A stretch of DNA of 64,000 bases from Bradyrhizobium diazoefficiens USDA 110 (lineage in GTDB: Bacteria > Pseudomonadota > Alphaproteobacteria > Rhizobiales > Xanthobacteraceae), in the NCBI RefSeq assembly GCF_000011365.1, contig NC_004463.1:7860001-7924000 (forward strand), given 5' to 3'. Below are positions 45,659 through 54,649 of the stretch, piece by piece. Below the pieces are notes generated by a model. That model searched no databases. It saw only the letters and a program-made list of their open reading frames with translations, and was not told the DNA's origin. The position numbers were made by a program, and so were the translations under genes. Within the stretch, counting starts at the first letter, position 1. The number at the start of each line of letters is the position of its first letter.

Positions 45659-46453
45659 CTAGGCCGGCATCGGGACACTCAGAGAAGCCAATGGAGCGTC
45701 GAACGTGTACGCGAAGCCCCTCTCCGCGTAGGTCAATTGCACGTCGCCCTGGAGTTCGCGACCCAGCGTCTCGATCAATCGCGTTCCGAAGCTGCGCTTT
45801 GCGCGTGACTGGATCACCGGACCATTCTTCTCGATCCAGGTCAGGCGCAAGCGTTGCGTCTGCGGATCGATCGTCCAGTGGAGATCGACGCACCCCTTTG
45901 GAGCGGAAAAGGCTCCATACTTCGTGGCGTTCGTGCAAAGCTCATTGAGCGTCATCGCGACCGCGACCACGGCAGCCGAATTGATCCGGAGATCGGGCCC
46001 CGAAATCGAGAACTTCGATTCAGCAGGATCGTCGAAAGCTTCGACGGCGCTGCGGACGACCGCCCCGAGGTCGGCGCTCGACAAGCTCGCCCGCACGAGG
46101 AGATCGTGCGCCCGGCCAAGCGCGAGCAGCCGCCCCGCGATCGCCTGCTGTGCGTGCGCCAAGCCTTGCTCGCCGCGCAAGCTCTGGGAGACAATGGCGG
46201 AGACGGTCGCGAGCGTGTTCTTGATGCGGTGGTGCAGCTCTTCAAGGATCAGCTTTTGCAGCTTCTCGGACGTCTCTCGCTCCCTGGCGTCGATGCCCGC
46301 CCTGGCAAGCAGGCCCCTCGTGTTGATCTCGGCCTGGGCAAGGAGAAGCCGCAGGCTGACATTCTCTGCCGCCAGAGCATCCTCATGCGATTCTCCGCCG
46401 CCGAGGTGCTGGCCCGTGCGGAGATCGATCTCGAGCATTGGCGACTGTGTCAC
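45659..46453 (-). CDS. HWE-family sensor histidine kinase
   Basis: A 264-residue soluble kinase. After an N-terminal coiled coil (ENVSLRLLLAQAEINTRG) comes the H-box LEELHHRIKNTLATVSAIVSQ (His at about 73), an ATP-binding domain with NELCTNATKYGAF, and the HWE signature W-x-E in LTWIEKNGP. It has no PAS or membrane domain, so it probably takes signals through a partner. HWE kinases often feed the general stress response through PhyR-type regulators. Likely part of an operon with two small upstream genes and the gene at 45209. Confidence 0.92.
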   Translation of the reverse strand: MTQSPMLEIDLRTGQHLGGGESHEDALAAENVSLRLLLAQAEINTRGLLARAGIDARERETSEKLQKLILEELHHRIKNTLATVSAIVSQSLRGEQGLAHAQQAIAGRLLALGRAHDLLVRASLSSADLGAVVRSAVEAFDDPAESKFSISGPDLRINSAAVVAVAMTLNELCTNATKYGAFSAPKGCVDLHWTIDPQTQRLRLTWIEKNGPVIQSRAKRSFGTRLIETLGRELQGDVQLTYAERGFAYTFDAPLASLSVPMPA

Positions 46454-46492
46454 GAGGGTTGCTGCCGGACCTGGTTTCAGTGGAACGTTCCG

Positions 46493-46756
46493 TCACGAAG
46501 GCGGGATTTCAGCGGCGTCGTGATCTTGCTTGGGCGCCTTCGCTGGCGAGAAATAGGCGTGGATTTCAGCGGCATTTCCAAGAATTGCTGCCCTGCGCAT
46601 TGCCGCCATGCGCTTGTCTCCCGACGGCATCTCGCGAGCTCGACGGAGGGCGTCGATCGCCCTCGCGTTCAGCTCGCAACCCAACGACGGCTGAATTGAA
46701 TCCGATGAGGTACTTGCCTGATCCGACGGCGAAGGCGCGCCGAAGCCGACTACCAT
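46493..46756 (-). CDS. Small rhizobial-type protein
   Basis: An 87-residue protein whose C-terminal half (AIDALRRAREMPSGDKRMAA, MRRAAILGNAAEIHAYF) resembles short rhizobial proteins with an AL-x-x-AR-x-MP-x-G motif and repeats of basic/alanine-rich helices. Function unknown. Start ATG 46756 overlaps the stop codon of the tiny upstream membrane gene, suggesting coupled translation. It ends 39 bases before the HWE kinase gene. Confidence 0.5.
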   Translation of the reverse strand: MVVGFGAPSPSDQASTSSDSIQPSLGCELNARAIDALRRAREMPSGDKRMAAMRRAAILGNAAEIHAYFSPAKAPKQDHDAAEIPPS

Positions 46757-46857
46757 TGAATCAACATCGAAACGGCGATCACAAGCACGAAGAAGATGGG
46801 CAGCAAGACCGGAGGTACGAGCCACTCGCGAAGGATGAATCCGGGGGAAACCGACAT
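46750..46857 (-). CDS. Tiny single-helix membrane protein (35 aa)
   Basis: A 35-residue protein, MSVSPGFILREWLVPPVLLP then IFFVLVIAVSMLIQW, with one strong membrane helix at residues 15-33. AGAGGCGG lies nine bases before the ATG at 46857. Its stop codon overlaps the start of the next gene. The pattern REWLVPPVLLP followed by a hydrophobic helix is familiar from tiny rhizobial proteins, but the function is unknown. Confidence 0.6.
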   Translation of the reverse strand: MSVSPGFILREWLVPPVLLPIFFVLVIAVSMLIQW

Positions 46858-47183
46858 ATTGACCGCCTCTTGGTCGCGGCGGGAGCGCAATGCTCTCAGT
46901 CACCGATAACGGCCGAGGGGCGAGCGGTGATCGACGGGATATAGTCACCTTTCGCCGAATAGCGAGGCTTGCGACGAACTATTTGTCGCGAGCAGCATCG
47001 AACCGGGTTGTATCCCTGTCGCCAGATCATCATTTGAAAGAGGCGCAACCGGTTCGCTCTTGTCAGGTCTCGACGAAACGTCCGTGTACCTGACGTACGC
47101 AAGCCGAGCGTCGGCCACCCAGCGTGCCCCCGGCTCAAACGGCGTGAAGGCGCACGGCACCTGCAACCTGATCGGCCCGAACC
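46858..47183. other. Divergent intergenic region
   Basis: A 326-base stretch between the tiny membrane gene (leftward) and the DUF1488 gene (rightward). It should hold both promoters. A 93-codon frame on the minus strand (46945-47226) has no known domain and overlaps the DUF1488 start, so it is not called. No repeat or clear operator was found. Confidence 0.45.
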
Positions 47184-47444
47184 ATGATTGATTTCCCAAA
47201 TCACAGTCGCTCATATGACCAGACACGGCGTGCCGTGCGGTTCTGGGGACACGACAGCGCCATCGAGGCCTCGTTCTTCATCGATGAAGGCGCGTTGATG
47301 CGGATTCAACCGGGCGTCCATGCGACCGAATCGGGACTCCTGAACGCGTTCGATTGCAATCGCGACTTGATATGTGCCACCGCGGCCAGGAAGTATGTGC
47401 GCGGCAGCAGAGGCTCCTACGACCTGCTCGCAGGAGATTTCTGA
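47184..47444 (+). CDS. DUF1488 family protein
   Basis: An 86-residue protein matching DUF1488: RAVRFWGHDSAIEASFFIDEGAL, then LLNAFDCNRDLICATAARKYVRGSRGSYDLLAGDF. These small proteins are common in rhizobia and their role is unknown. The ribosome site is weak. It stands alone, divergent from the HWE kinase operon. Confidence 0.8.
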   Translation: MIDFPNHSRSYDQTRRAVRFWGHDSAIEASFFIDEGALMRIQPGVHATESGLLNAFDCNRDLICATAARKYVRGSRGSYDLLAGDF

Positions 47445-47497
47445 AGCGATCGGCACGAGGGTGAAGAGTTCGTGGCTTCGTCCGTGAGCCCACGTTT

Positions 47498-48334
47498 CTA
47501 GCTTGCCCAGTTCTCGCGAAACTCGGGGAACATGGTCAGGCCCCCGCAGGCATAGATCGTCTGCCCGGTGATGTAGCTCGCATCGTCTGAAGCAAGGAAG
47601 GCGAACACGGCGGCGATCTCTTCCGGCGTGCCGACGCGGCCGAGCGGAATATGGCTGGTGACGACGCCGCGCTTTTCCGGGTCGCCCGTCCAGGCCGCGT
47701 TGATCGGCGTGTCGATCGCGCCCGGACCTACCGCATTGACACGGATGCCGTGCCTCGCGAATTCGAGCGCCAGCGTGCGCGTGAGGTTGGCCAGGCCGCC
47801 CTTGCTGATCGAATAAGCGAGATAGCCGGGCTTCGGAATGATCTGGTGGACGCTGGAGCAATTGATGATGCTGCCGCCTCCGCCGCGCGCGACGAAATGC
47901 GCCAGCGCCTTCTGCGCGCAGAGCACGGCACCGTTGAGATTGACGTCGATGATGCGGCGATAGGTTTCGACGTCGAGCGCATCGCTCGGCGATTCCCGCT
48001 GGAAGCCGGCATTGTTGACGAGACAGTCGAGGCGCTTCCAGCGCGCCAGGATGGTCTCGAACATCGCGGCGATGTCCTGCTCGCTGCCGATGTCAGCCTG
48101 GACGATGACATGATCGAGCCTGCCGTGGCCGCGGTCGCCCGATGCCGTCCGCGCGAGCGCGAGCGTCTCTTCGGCCTTCCCAGGGTGATCGAAATAGTTG
48201 ATGGCGACGGTCGCGCCTTCCTGGGCGAGCCGGACGGCAACGGCACGGCCGATGCCTTGCGAGGCGCCGGTCACCAGCGCGTATTGGCCAACGAGGCGCG
48301 TGGGAAAGGGGATCGAGCGGTCGGTCTGTGGCAT
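47498..48334 (-). CDS. SDR family oxidoreductase (glucose-dehydrogenase-like)
   Basis: A classical short-chain dehydrogenase of about 278 residues. It has TGASQGIG (about 22-29), NNAG, a Ser in NCSSVHQI and catalytic AYSISKGG. The YITGQTIYACGGL tail is typical. It resembles glucose 1-dehydrogenase or 3-oxoacyl reductases but the substrate is unknown. ATG 48334 has GGAGA at eight bases upstream; an upstream GTG at 48388 is less likely. Confidence 0.88.
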   Translation of the reverse strand: MPQTDRSIPFPTRLVGQYALVTGASQGIGRAVAVRLAQEGATVAINYFDHPGKAEETLALARTASGDRGHGRLDHVIVQADIGSEQDIAAMFETILARWKRLDCLVNNAGFQRESPSDALDVETYRRIIDVNLNGAVLCAQKALAHFVARGGGGSIINCSSVHQIIPKPGYLAYSISKGGLANLTRTLALEFARHGIRVNAVGPGAIDTPINAAWTGDPEKRGVVTSHIPLGRVGTPEEIAAVFAFLASDDASYITGQTIYACGGLTMFPEFRENWAS

Positions 48335-48407
48335 GAGCTTTCTCCGGAGTGCCTCATCATCGACGGAAACGACGTTTTGTTCCATCACACCAGCGCAGCC
48401 CTGGGAT

Positions 48408-49727
48408 TCATTCCGCGTGTTGCGCGAGGGAAGAGGTGAGGATCTGATAGAGGATGATGGCGCCGAAAGTCGCGGTTCCGATCCCGCCGATCGTGAACGC
48501 GCCGAATTTGAGCGTGAGGTCGCCCGCGCCCGCGGTCAGCGCCACGGCGACGGTAATCAGGTTCGCGGGATTGGCGAAGTCGACCTTGTTCTCGACCCAG
48601 ATCCGCCCGGCCATCGCCGCGATCAATCCGAACAGCACGATGGAGAGGCCGCCGATGACGGGACCCGGGATCGACAGGATCAGCGCGCCGAATTTCGGCG
48701 AGAAGCCGAGCAGGATCGACACCGTGGCCGCCAAGGCAAACAGCAGCGTCGAATAGACCTTCGTCGCCGCCATGACGCCGATGTTCTCGGCATAGGTGGT
48801 GACGCCGGTGCCTCCGCCGCAGGCTGCGACGATCGTGGCCAGGCTGTCGGCGAACAGGGCGCGGCCGAGATAGGCATCGAGGCTGCGGCCTGTCATGGCA
48901 CCGACGGCCTTGATGTGCCCGAGGTTCTCGGCGACGAGGATGACCGCAACCGGCGCGATCAGGAAGATCGCATCGGCCTGGAAGGTCGGAGTGGTGAATT
49001 TCGGCAGGCCGAGCCACGACGCGGCCGAGAGCAGTGCGAAGTCGATCGGCTTGCCGAAGCCGAGGCCGTTCGCGAACAGAAAATACAAGAGATATCCGCC
49101 GATCGCCCCGAGGATGATCGGCAGGCGGCGCCACAGGCCTGGAGCTGCAACGGCGACCACGCCGATGATGAGAACGGTCGCAAGCCCGATCCAGGTGTCG
49201 AACGCATTGGCGCTCACCGCCTTGACCGCGACCGGCGCGAGGTTGAGACCGATTGCGGCGACCACGGCGCCGGTGACGGCCGGCGGCATCAGGCGCTCGA
49301 CCCAGCCGACGCCCGACCACATCACGATCAGCGCAATCGCGCCGTAGAGCACCCCGGCTCCGACGATGCCGCCGAGCGCAACGGAGATGTTCGGGTTCGG
49401 CCCCTGCCCGGCATAGCCCGTGGCGGCGAGGACAACGGCGATGAAGGCGAAGCTCGATCCGAGATAGCTCGGCACGCGTCCGGCGACGATGACGAAGAAG
49501 ATCAACGTGCCGACGCCGGAGAACAGGACCGCAACATTGGGATCGAACCCCATCAGCAGCGGCGCGATGATCGTCGAGCCCGACATCGCCACGCAATGCT
49601 GCAGACCGGAGACGATGGTCTGGCCCCATGACAGCCGCTCCTCCGGCATGATCACGCCCGAGGTCTTGAGTTTCCAGCGCGGAAAATAGCCCTGCGTCTG
49701 CTCGTCCGAGCCTGTCGTGGTTGTCAT
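48408..49727 (-). CDS. Nucleobase permease, NCS2 family (uracil-type)
   Basis: A 439-residue transporter with about 14 helices of the UraA/RutG/UapA (NCS2) family: LQHCVAMSGSTIIAPLLMG in the first core helix, MPPAVTGAVVAAIGL, and the helix-8 motif AENLGHIKAVG with the substrate-binding Glu. A later AENIGVMAATKVYS stretch is typical of RutG-like members. Uracil or a related pyrimidine is the likely substrate. It is divergent from dctA with a palindrome between. Confidence 0.92.
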   Translation of the reverse strand: MTTTTGSDEQTQGYFPRWKLKTSGVIMPEERLSWGQTIVSGLQHCVAMSGSTIIAPLLMGFDPNVAVLFSGVGTLIFFVIVAGRVPSYLGSSFAFIAVVLAATGYAGQGPNPNISVALGGIVGAGVLYGAIALIVMWSGVGWVERLMPPAVTGAVVAAIGLNLAPVAVKAVSANAFDTWIGLATVLIIGVVAVAAPGLWRRLPIILGAIGGYLLYFLFANGLGFGKPIDFALLSAASWLGLPKFTTPTFQADAIFLIAPVAVILVAENLGHIKAVGAMTGRSLDAYLGRALFADSLATIVAACGGGTGVTTYAENIGVMAATKVYSTLLFALAATVSILLGFSPKFGALILSIPGPVIGGLSIVLFGLIAAMAGRIWVENKVDFANPANLITVAVALTAGAGDLTLKFGAFTIGGIGTATFGAIILYQILTSSLAQHAE

Positions 49728-49820
49728 GCTCCCCCCGTTGCGGTGCAGCGATTGATCTTCGTGCGATCCGACAAAAATGTGATTGTCGCTTCTGCGGCGG
49801 CCATCACATGATGCGAGTCA

Positions 49821-49840
49821 TGCAAGATTCAAATCTTGCA
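49821..49840. promoter_or_regulatory. Palindrome between nucleobase permease and dctA genes
   Basis: A perfect 8-bp inverted repeat TGCAAGAT-TCAA-ATCTTGCA 27 bases upstream of the dctA start. It fits a repressor or activator binding site, possibly GntR-type, for dctA alone or for both divergent genes. Confidence 0.5.
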
Positions 49841-49866
49841 AAATCAATGCGTTCCGGGCTCATCAT

Positions 49867-51195
49867 ATGACACAGATCGCGATCCAGCCAGCCATCCGTC
49901 GCCGGCATCAGCCCTGGTACAAGATCCTCTACGTCCAGGTGCTGATCGCGATCGTGCTCGGAGTGCTCATCGGCTATTTCTATCCCGATTTCGGCAAGGA
50001 GCTGAAGCCGCTCGGCGACGGCTTCATCGCGCTGATCAAAATGATGATCGCGCCGGTGATCTTCTGCACCGTGGTGCACGGCATCTCCTCGATGGGCGAT
50101 CTCAAGCGTGTCGGCCGGGTCGGGCTGAAGTCGCTGATCTATTTCGAATCGGTCTCGACCGTCGCGCTCGCGGTCGGCCTTTTGGTCGGCGAGGTGCTCC
50201 AGCCCGGACACGGCTTCAACATCGATCCCGCCACGATCGACCCGAAATCGGTCGCGACCTACGTCACCAAGGCCAAGGAGGAAGGCATCGTCGCCCATCT
50301 GATGGCGATCATCCCCGACAGCTATGTGGGCGCAATTGCGCGTGGCGACCTCCTGCAAGTGCTCCTGATCTCGATCCTCTCGGGCTTCGCCATCGCCTTC
50401 CTCGGCAAGGCCGGCGAGCCGATCGCGGATGCGATCGACAAGGCCGCAAAGATGTTCTTCGGCATCATCCGCATCATCGTGCGCGTCGCTCCCGTTGGCG
50501 CCTTCGGCGCGATGGCGTTCACCGTCGGCGCCTACGGCCTCGGCTCGCTGCTCAACCTCGCCGCGCTGATCGGCACGTTCTACCTCACCAGCATCCTGTT
50601 CGTGCTGATCGTGCTGGGCGCAATCGCCCGGCTCGCCGGCTTCTCGATCCTGCGCTTCATCGCCTACATCAAGGACGAGCTGTTGATCGTGCTCGGCACG
50701 TCGTCGTCGGAGACTGTGCTGCCGCAGATGATCCAGAAGATGGAGCATCTCGGCGCCTCCCGCTCGGTGGTCGGCCTTGTCATCCCGACCGGCTACAGCT
50801 TCAACCTCGACGGCACCAACATCTACATGACGCTGGCAACGCTGTTTCTGGCGCAGGCGACCAACACGCATCTGACGATCTGGCAGGAGCTCGGCATCCT
50901 CGGCATCGCCATGATCACCTCGAAGGGCGCCTCGGGCGTGACCGGCGCCGGCTTCATCACGCTCGCCGCGACGCTCTCGATCGTGCCTGACATCCCGATC
51001 CAGTCGATCGCGATCCTGGTCGGCATCGACAAGTTCATGAGCGAGTGCCGCGCGCTGACCAATCTGATCGGCAACGGCGTCGCCTGCGTCGTCATCAGCA
51101 TCTCCGAGGGCGAGCTCGACCGCGACGCGCTGCACGAGACCATGGCCCATCCGCTGGAGATCGGCGAGGCGCTGGAACCGGGCGGCGGCGCGTAA
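49867..51195 (+). CDS. dctA: C4-dicarboxylate transport protein DctA
   Basis: A 442-residue sodium/proton-coupled dicarboxylate (succinate, malate, fumarate) importer. Membrane helices start at [21 protein letters not shown]. Conserved features are [19 protein letters not shown], the serine-rich hairpin [27 protein letters not shown] and [13 protein letters not shown]. DctA fuels nitrogen fixation in symbiotic rhizobia. No sigma-54 promoter of the TGGCAC-N5-TTGCA type was seen upstream. A clear terminator follows. Confidence 0.97.
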   Translation: MTQIAIQPAIRRRHQPWYKILYVQVLIAIVLGVLIGYFYPDFGKELKPLGDGFIALIKMMIAPVIFCTVVHGISSMGDLKRVGRVGLKSLIYFESVSTVALAVGLLVGEVLQPGHGFNIDPATIDPKSVATYVTKAKEEGIVAHLMAIIPDSYVGAIARGDLLQVLLISILSGFAIAFLGKAGEPIADAIDKAAKMFFGIIRIIVRVAPVGAFGAMAFTVGAYGLGSLLNLAALIGTFYLTSILFVLIVLGAIARLAGFSILRFIAYIKDELLIVLGTSSSETVLPQMIQKMEHLGASRSVVGLVIPTGYSFNLDGTNIYMTLATLFLAQATNTHLTIWQELGILGIAMITSKGASGVTGAGFITLAATLSIVPDIPIQSIAILVGIDKFMSECRALTNLIGNGVACVVISISEGELDRDALHETMAHPLEIGEALEPGGGA

Positions 51196-51318
51196 AGCGA
51201 CACGGATCGACGGCAGGAGCAACCCGGTTCCGACGCGGTAGTTTCCCGGAGTGGAAAAGTGGTGAGATACGCGTCACAACAATGGCGTTGCGATTACCGA
51301 TTGATAGTCAATCTTTCC

Positions 51319-51352
51319 GCCCGACGCGCTGGGGGCAGGGCGTCGGGCTTTT
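51319..51352 (+). terminator. Terminator of dctA
   Basis: A perfect 9-bp stem (GCCCGACGC and GCGTCGGGC, 12-base loop) followed by TTTT. It is 124 bases after the dctA stop codon, so the transcript has a sizeable 3' untranslated region. Confidence 0.7.
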
Positions 51353-51387
51353 GAAAATCTCCGCGATATCCGGACGGCGAGGCGGGA

Positions 51388-53001
51388 TCAGAGGATCCGG
51401 CCATCGGCGCCAGGCACCTTGGCGGCCAAATCGAGCCGCCGCGTAATCCTTATCGCCTGCAAGAATGCCTCGTCATGACTGACGACAAGCAACGCGCCAT
51501 CATAGGCCCGCAAGCCCGCTTCGACGGCTTCGATGGACGCGATATCCAGATGGTTGGTCGGCTCGTCCAGGATCAGCAGTGAGGGCGGCGTCGCCCCGCC
51601 GAACACGCAAGCAAGACCGGCACGAAGCAGCTGTCCGCCGCTCAGGCTCCCGGCGATCTGCAAGGCAGCGTCGGCGCGAAACATGAAGCGCGCAAGGGCG
51701 GCATGGCACGCATTCATGCCCGCCTCTGGATTGAGGCGCCTGAAATTGTCCAGGATCGAGATCGCGGGATCGAGCAGGCTGACCGTCTGGTCGAACAGCG
51801 CGAACTCGGGCTTGACCCTCACCGTGCCCACGAGGGGGCACATCTCGCCGGCAATGAGCTTCAGTAGCGTCGTCTTGCCTGAACCATTTGGCCCGACCAC
51901 CGCCACACGCTCCGGCCCGACGATCGTGAACGACAGTTCCCGCAGGATCGCGCGCTCCGGACGATAGCCGGCGCTGACCCGATCGAGCCAAACCACCTCC
52001 CTCCCCGCCGGCAGGTTTGTCGACGGCAATCTCACGGACAACGGCTGGAGAATCTCGATGCGCCGGCGCGCCGTGTCGACGGCCTCGAGCGCTTCCGCGC
52101 GCCGCCGCTCGGCAACTTGCGCCGTCTTTCCGCCGGTGTCCTCGCTGCGATCCTTGCGCGCGCCGGCCAGGATGCGCGGCATGTCGCCCTTGGCACGCTT
52201 CTTCCTGCCGCCGCTGTCCTTGCGCGCCTTCCTCTCCACAGCCTCCTGCGCCTTGCCGTCGATCTCGGACAGCCGCTTCTCGGCATAAGCAAGGTCGTGC
52301 CTGACGGCAGCGAGCTCGACGGCCTTCTGCTCGCGGTACCTGCTCCAATTGCCGCCGTATCGCGTTGCTCCGAGCGACGTCAACTCGACGATCGCGTCCA
52401 TGGTTTCGAGCAGGCCCCGATCGTGGCTGACGACGATCGCGCCGCCGCGCCAAGCGGCGAGGAGATCGATCACGGCCTTGCGCCCGTCCCGGTCGAGGTT
52501 GTTGGTGGGCTCATCCAGCAGCAGGAAGTCGGGCTCGGCGAACACCAGCGCGGCAAGACGAACCCGCGTCGTCTGGCCGCCGGACAGGCAGGACAGCTCC
52601 GTATCGGGGGCAAGATCGAACCCGACGCGCGCCAGCGCGGACGCGAGCCGTGCTTCGAGAGTCCAGTCGATCGCAGCGATGTCGTCGGCGGAGGCATCGC
52701 CCCGCGCCGCACAGCGCAGCAGCTTCAGCGCTTCCCGCACGCCGAACAGATCGGCCACGGTCGCGCCCGCGCGCAGTTGAACGTCCTGGCGCAGCAGGCC
52801 GACGGTTCCGTTGGTCAGAATGCGCCCCGACGTGGGAACATGTTCCCGGCAAATCGACGCCAGCAGCGTCGATTTGCCGACGCCGTTGCGGCCGACGAGA
52901 CCGGTTCGCTCGGCCGCGAATGTCAGATCGATATTGGAAAAAAGAGAACGGCCGTCAGGCGTGGACAGCGACAGGTTCGACAGGATGATGGAAGCAGGCA
53001 T
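51388..53001 (-). CDS. ABC-F family ATPase
   Basis: A 537-residue cytosolic twin-ATPase with no membrane domain. The first domain has Walker A GRNGVGKST and LSGGQTTRVRLAALVF with LLLDEPTNNLD; a basic linker (KARKDSGGRKKRAKGD) joins it to the second domain with GPNGSGKTT, LSGGQLLRAGLACVF and LLILDEPTNHLD. ABC-F proteins act on the ribosome during translation or give antibiotic resistance. The subfamily is uncertain. ATG 53001 has GGGGA upstream; six more codons to 53019 are possible. Confidence 0.92.
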   Translation of the reverse strand: MPASIILSNLSLSTPDGRSLFSNIDLTFAAERTGLVGRNGVGKSTLLASICREHVPTSGRILTNGTVGLLRQDVQLRAGATVADLFGVREALKLLRCAARGDASADDIAAIDWTLEARLASALARVGFDLAPDTELSCLSGGQTTRVRLAALVFAEPDFLLLDEPTNNLDRDGRKAVIDLLAAWRGGAIVVSHDRGLLETMDAIVELTSLGATRYGGNWSRYREQKAVELAAVRHDLAYAEKRLSEIDGKAQEAVERKARKDSGGRKKRAKGDMPRILAGARKDRSEDTGGKTAQVAERRRAEALEAVDTARRRIEILQPLSVRLPSTNLPAGREVVWLDRVSAGYRPERAILRELSFTIVGPERVAVVGPNGSGKTTLLKLIAGEMCPLVGTVRVKPEFALFDQTVSLLDPAISILDNFRRLNPEAGMNACHAALARFMFRADAALQIAGSLSGGQLLRAGLACVFGGATPPSLLILDEPTNHLDIASIEAVEAGLRAYDGALLVVSHDEAFLQAIRITRRLDLAAKVPGADGRIL

Positions 53002-53164
53002 GAAATTCCCCGTGAGCAAGGCGGATCGGCGTTGCGGTCGGGGTGAAATCCATGGCTGCGAAGTTCCTGATCGAGATGCCTCTAACTAGTCCGGAAGGCG
53101 AGCAAGATCAAGCCAAGGGGACGACAGCGCGTCGTGCGCTGCCGTCCCCCGTCGGCGGATGCCG

Positions 53165-53512
53165 TCAACCCTTGAGGGCGGTGACCACGACTTCGATCAA
53201 CGCGCTGCCGCCGAGATCGGCGACGCCGACGGTGGCGCGGGTCGGCAGATTGTCGCCGAAGAACTCGGTCCAGGCCGCGTCCATCTCCTTCTTCTTGGAA
53301 AGATCCGTGACGAAAATCGAGGCGCTGACGACGCGGCTCTTGTCGGTGCCGGCCTCTTTCAGATAGCCGGCGATCTTGCCGAGAATATTGCGGGTCTGAT
53401 CGCCCATGGAAACCGACGTGTCGTCGGCGATGGTGCCGCCGAAGAAGACGAAGCCGTTGGCCTCGACGGCGCGGTGCATGATGGGCGTGCGGATGCTGCG
53501 GGTGATGCTCAT
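53165..53512 (-). CDS. RidA family enamine/imine deaminase
   Basis: A 115-residue protein of the RidA/YjgF/UK114 family, which hydrolyses reactive enamines/imines released by PLP enzymes and amino-acid oxidases. The typical GGTIADDT and TRNILGKIAGYLKEAG and EVVVTALKG motifs are present, though the usual C-terminal Arg/Glu pattern differs, so it may be one of the non-archetypal Rid subfamilies. It is 15 bases downstream of the last oxidase subunit gene, as expected for a helper of an imine-forming oxidase. Confidence 0.9.
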   Translation of the reverse strand: MSITRSIRTPIMHRAVEANGFVFFGGTIADDTSVSMGDQTRNILGKIAGYLKEAGTDKSRVVSASIFVTDLSKKKEMDAAWTEFFGDNLPTRATVGVADLGGSALIEVVVTALKG

Positions 53513-53527
53513 GATGTCCTCTTGTTG

Positions 53528-54649
53528 CTAGAGCGTGGAAGGGTGGAAACGGTCGATGCCGAGATCACCGATGCGTGTCTGGGTGCCACCGTTGACGATC
53601 AGCTCCGCCATCACGGCGCCGGCGCCGGGACCGAGCTGGAAGCCGTGCAGCGAGAAGCCGAACTGGTGATAGAGACCCTTGTGCCGCGAACTCGGCCCGA
53701 ACACGGGGATGTCGTCCTTCATCTTGGCCTCGATGCCGGCCCAGGCACGAACGATCGTCGCGCTGCGCATCACCGGAAACAGCTCGAACACGGTGCGCGC
53801 GCTGATCGCGAGGCTCTTCCAGTCCAGCACCGTCTCATTGCGGTCCTGATAGGGCGTCGCGAGATGCCCGCCGCCGATCAGCACGGTGCCGTTCGAGAAC
53901 TGCTTGAAGGACAGCTTGCGGCCACGCAGGATCACGACGGGATCGATGAAGTGCGGCACGCGCGAGGTGATCATCAGCATCGGGGCCACGGTCTCGACCG
54001 GCACCGGCTCGCCGAGCGCGGCGGCGATCTTTCCAGCCCAGGCGCCGGCTGCGTTGACCAGCACCGGCGCGGCATAGGTGTCGGAGCCGACATCGACATA
54101 CCAGAGGCCGTCGCTGTAGCGGATGTTGCTGGCCGCCACGCCCTCGCGCACGGTCGCGCCGAGCTGTTCGGCCTTGCGGCGGAACGCGGTCGTCGTTTGC
54201 GCAGGATTGGCCGCGCCGTCACGGCGCGAGACCACGCCGCCGGGGCAGGTCTCGGCCACCGCAGGCACGAGGCGGCGAAGTTCGGTGGCGTCGATCAGCT
54301 CTTCATGGGTGAAGCCGAGCGCGTTCAGCTCGGCGACACGCGCGCGGCAGACCGCGAGCTCGTCCTCGTTCTCGGCGACCAGCACCTGGCCGTGGCTCTC
54401 GAAGCTGCAATCGTCGTCGAGGAGGTCGGTGATCCTCTCCCAGATCCCCATCGAGCGGATCGAGAGCGGGATCTCCGGGACGTGCCGCGCAAGCTGGCGC
54501 ACGCCGCCGGCATTGACGCCGGAAGCATGCCGGCCCGCATAATCCTTCTCGATCAGCACCGGCTTCAGGCCGGCGAGGCACAGATGCAGCGTGGTCGAGC
54601 ATCCGTGGATGCCGCCGCCAATGACGATCGCATCCACGTTTCCAGTCAT
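53528..54649 (-). CDS. FAD-dependent oxidase, HcnC/OoxB-like subunit
   Basis: A 373-residue DAO-family flavoprotein with N-terminal AIVIGGGIHGCSTTLHL (FAD-binding), the GVNAGGVRQLARHVPEIPL motif, and a C-terminal GLYHQFGFSLHGFQLGPGAG. It fits the HcnC (hydrogen cyanide synthase) and OoxB (opine oxidase) type subunit that oxidises the amino group carbon. It overlaps its upstream partner gene by four bases (ATGA) and precedes RidA. Substrate unknown. Confidence 0.88.
   Translation of the reverse strand: MTGNVDAIVIGGGIHGCSTTLHLCLAGLKPVLIEKDYAGRHASGVNAGGVRQLARHVPEIPLSIRSMGIWERITDLLDDDCSFESHGQVLVAENEDELAVCRARVAELNALGFTHEELIDATELRRLVPAVAETCPGGVVSRRDGAANPAQTTTAFRRKAEQLGATVREGVAASNIRYSDGLWYVDVGSDTYAAPVLVNAAGAWAGKIAAALGEPVPVETVAPMLMITSRVPHFIDPVVILRGRKLSFKQFSNGTVLIGGGHLATPYQDRNETVLDWKSLAISARTVFELFPVMRSATIVRAWAGIEAKMKDDIPVFGPSSRHKGLYHQFGFSLHGFQLGPGAGAVMAELIVNGGTQTRIGDLGIDRFHPSTL

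Noticed and set aside
46945..47226. 93-codon minus-strand frame near the DUF1488 gene
   Set aside because: No known domain; it overlaps the DUF1488 start and has no clear ribosome site.
49728..49866. Possible sigma-54 promoter of dctA
   Set aside because: No TGGCAC-N5-TTGCA-like element was found in the divergent region.
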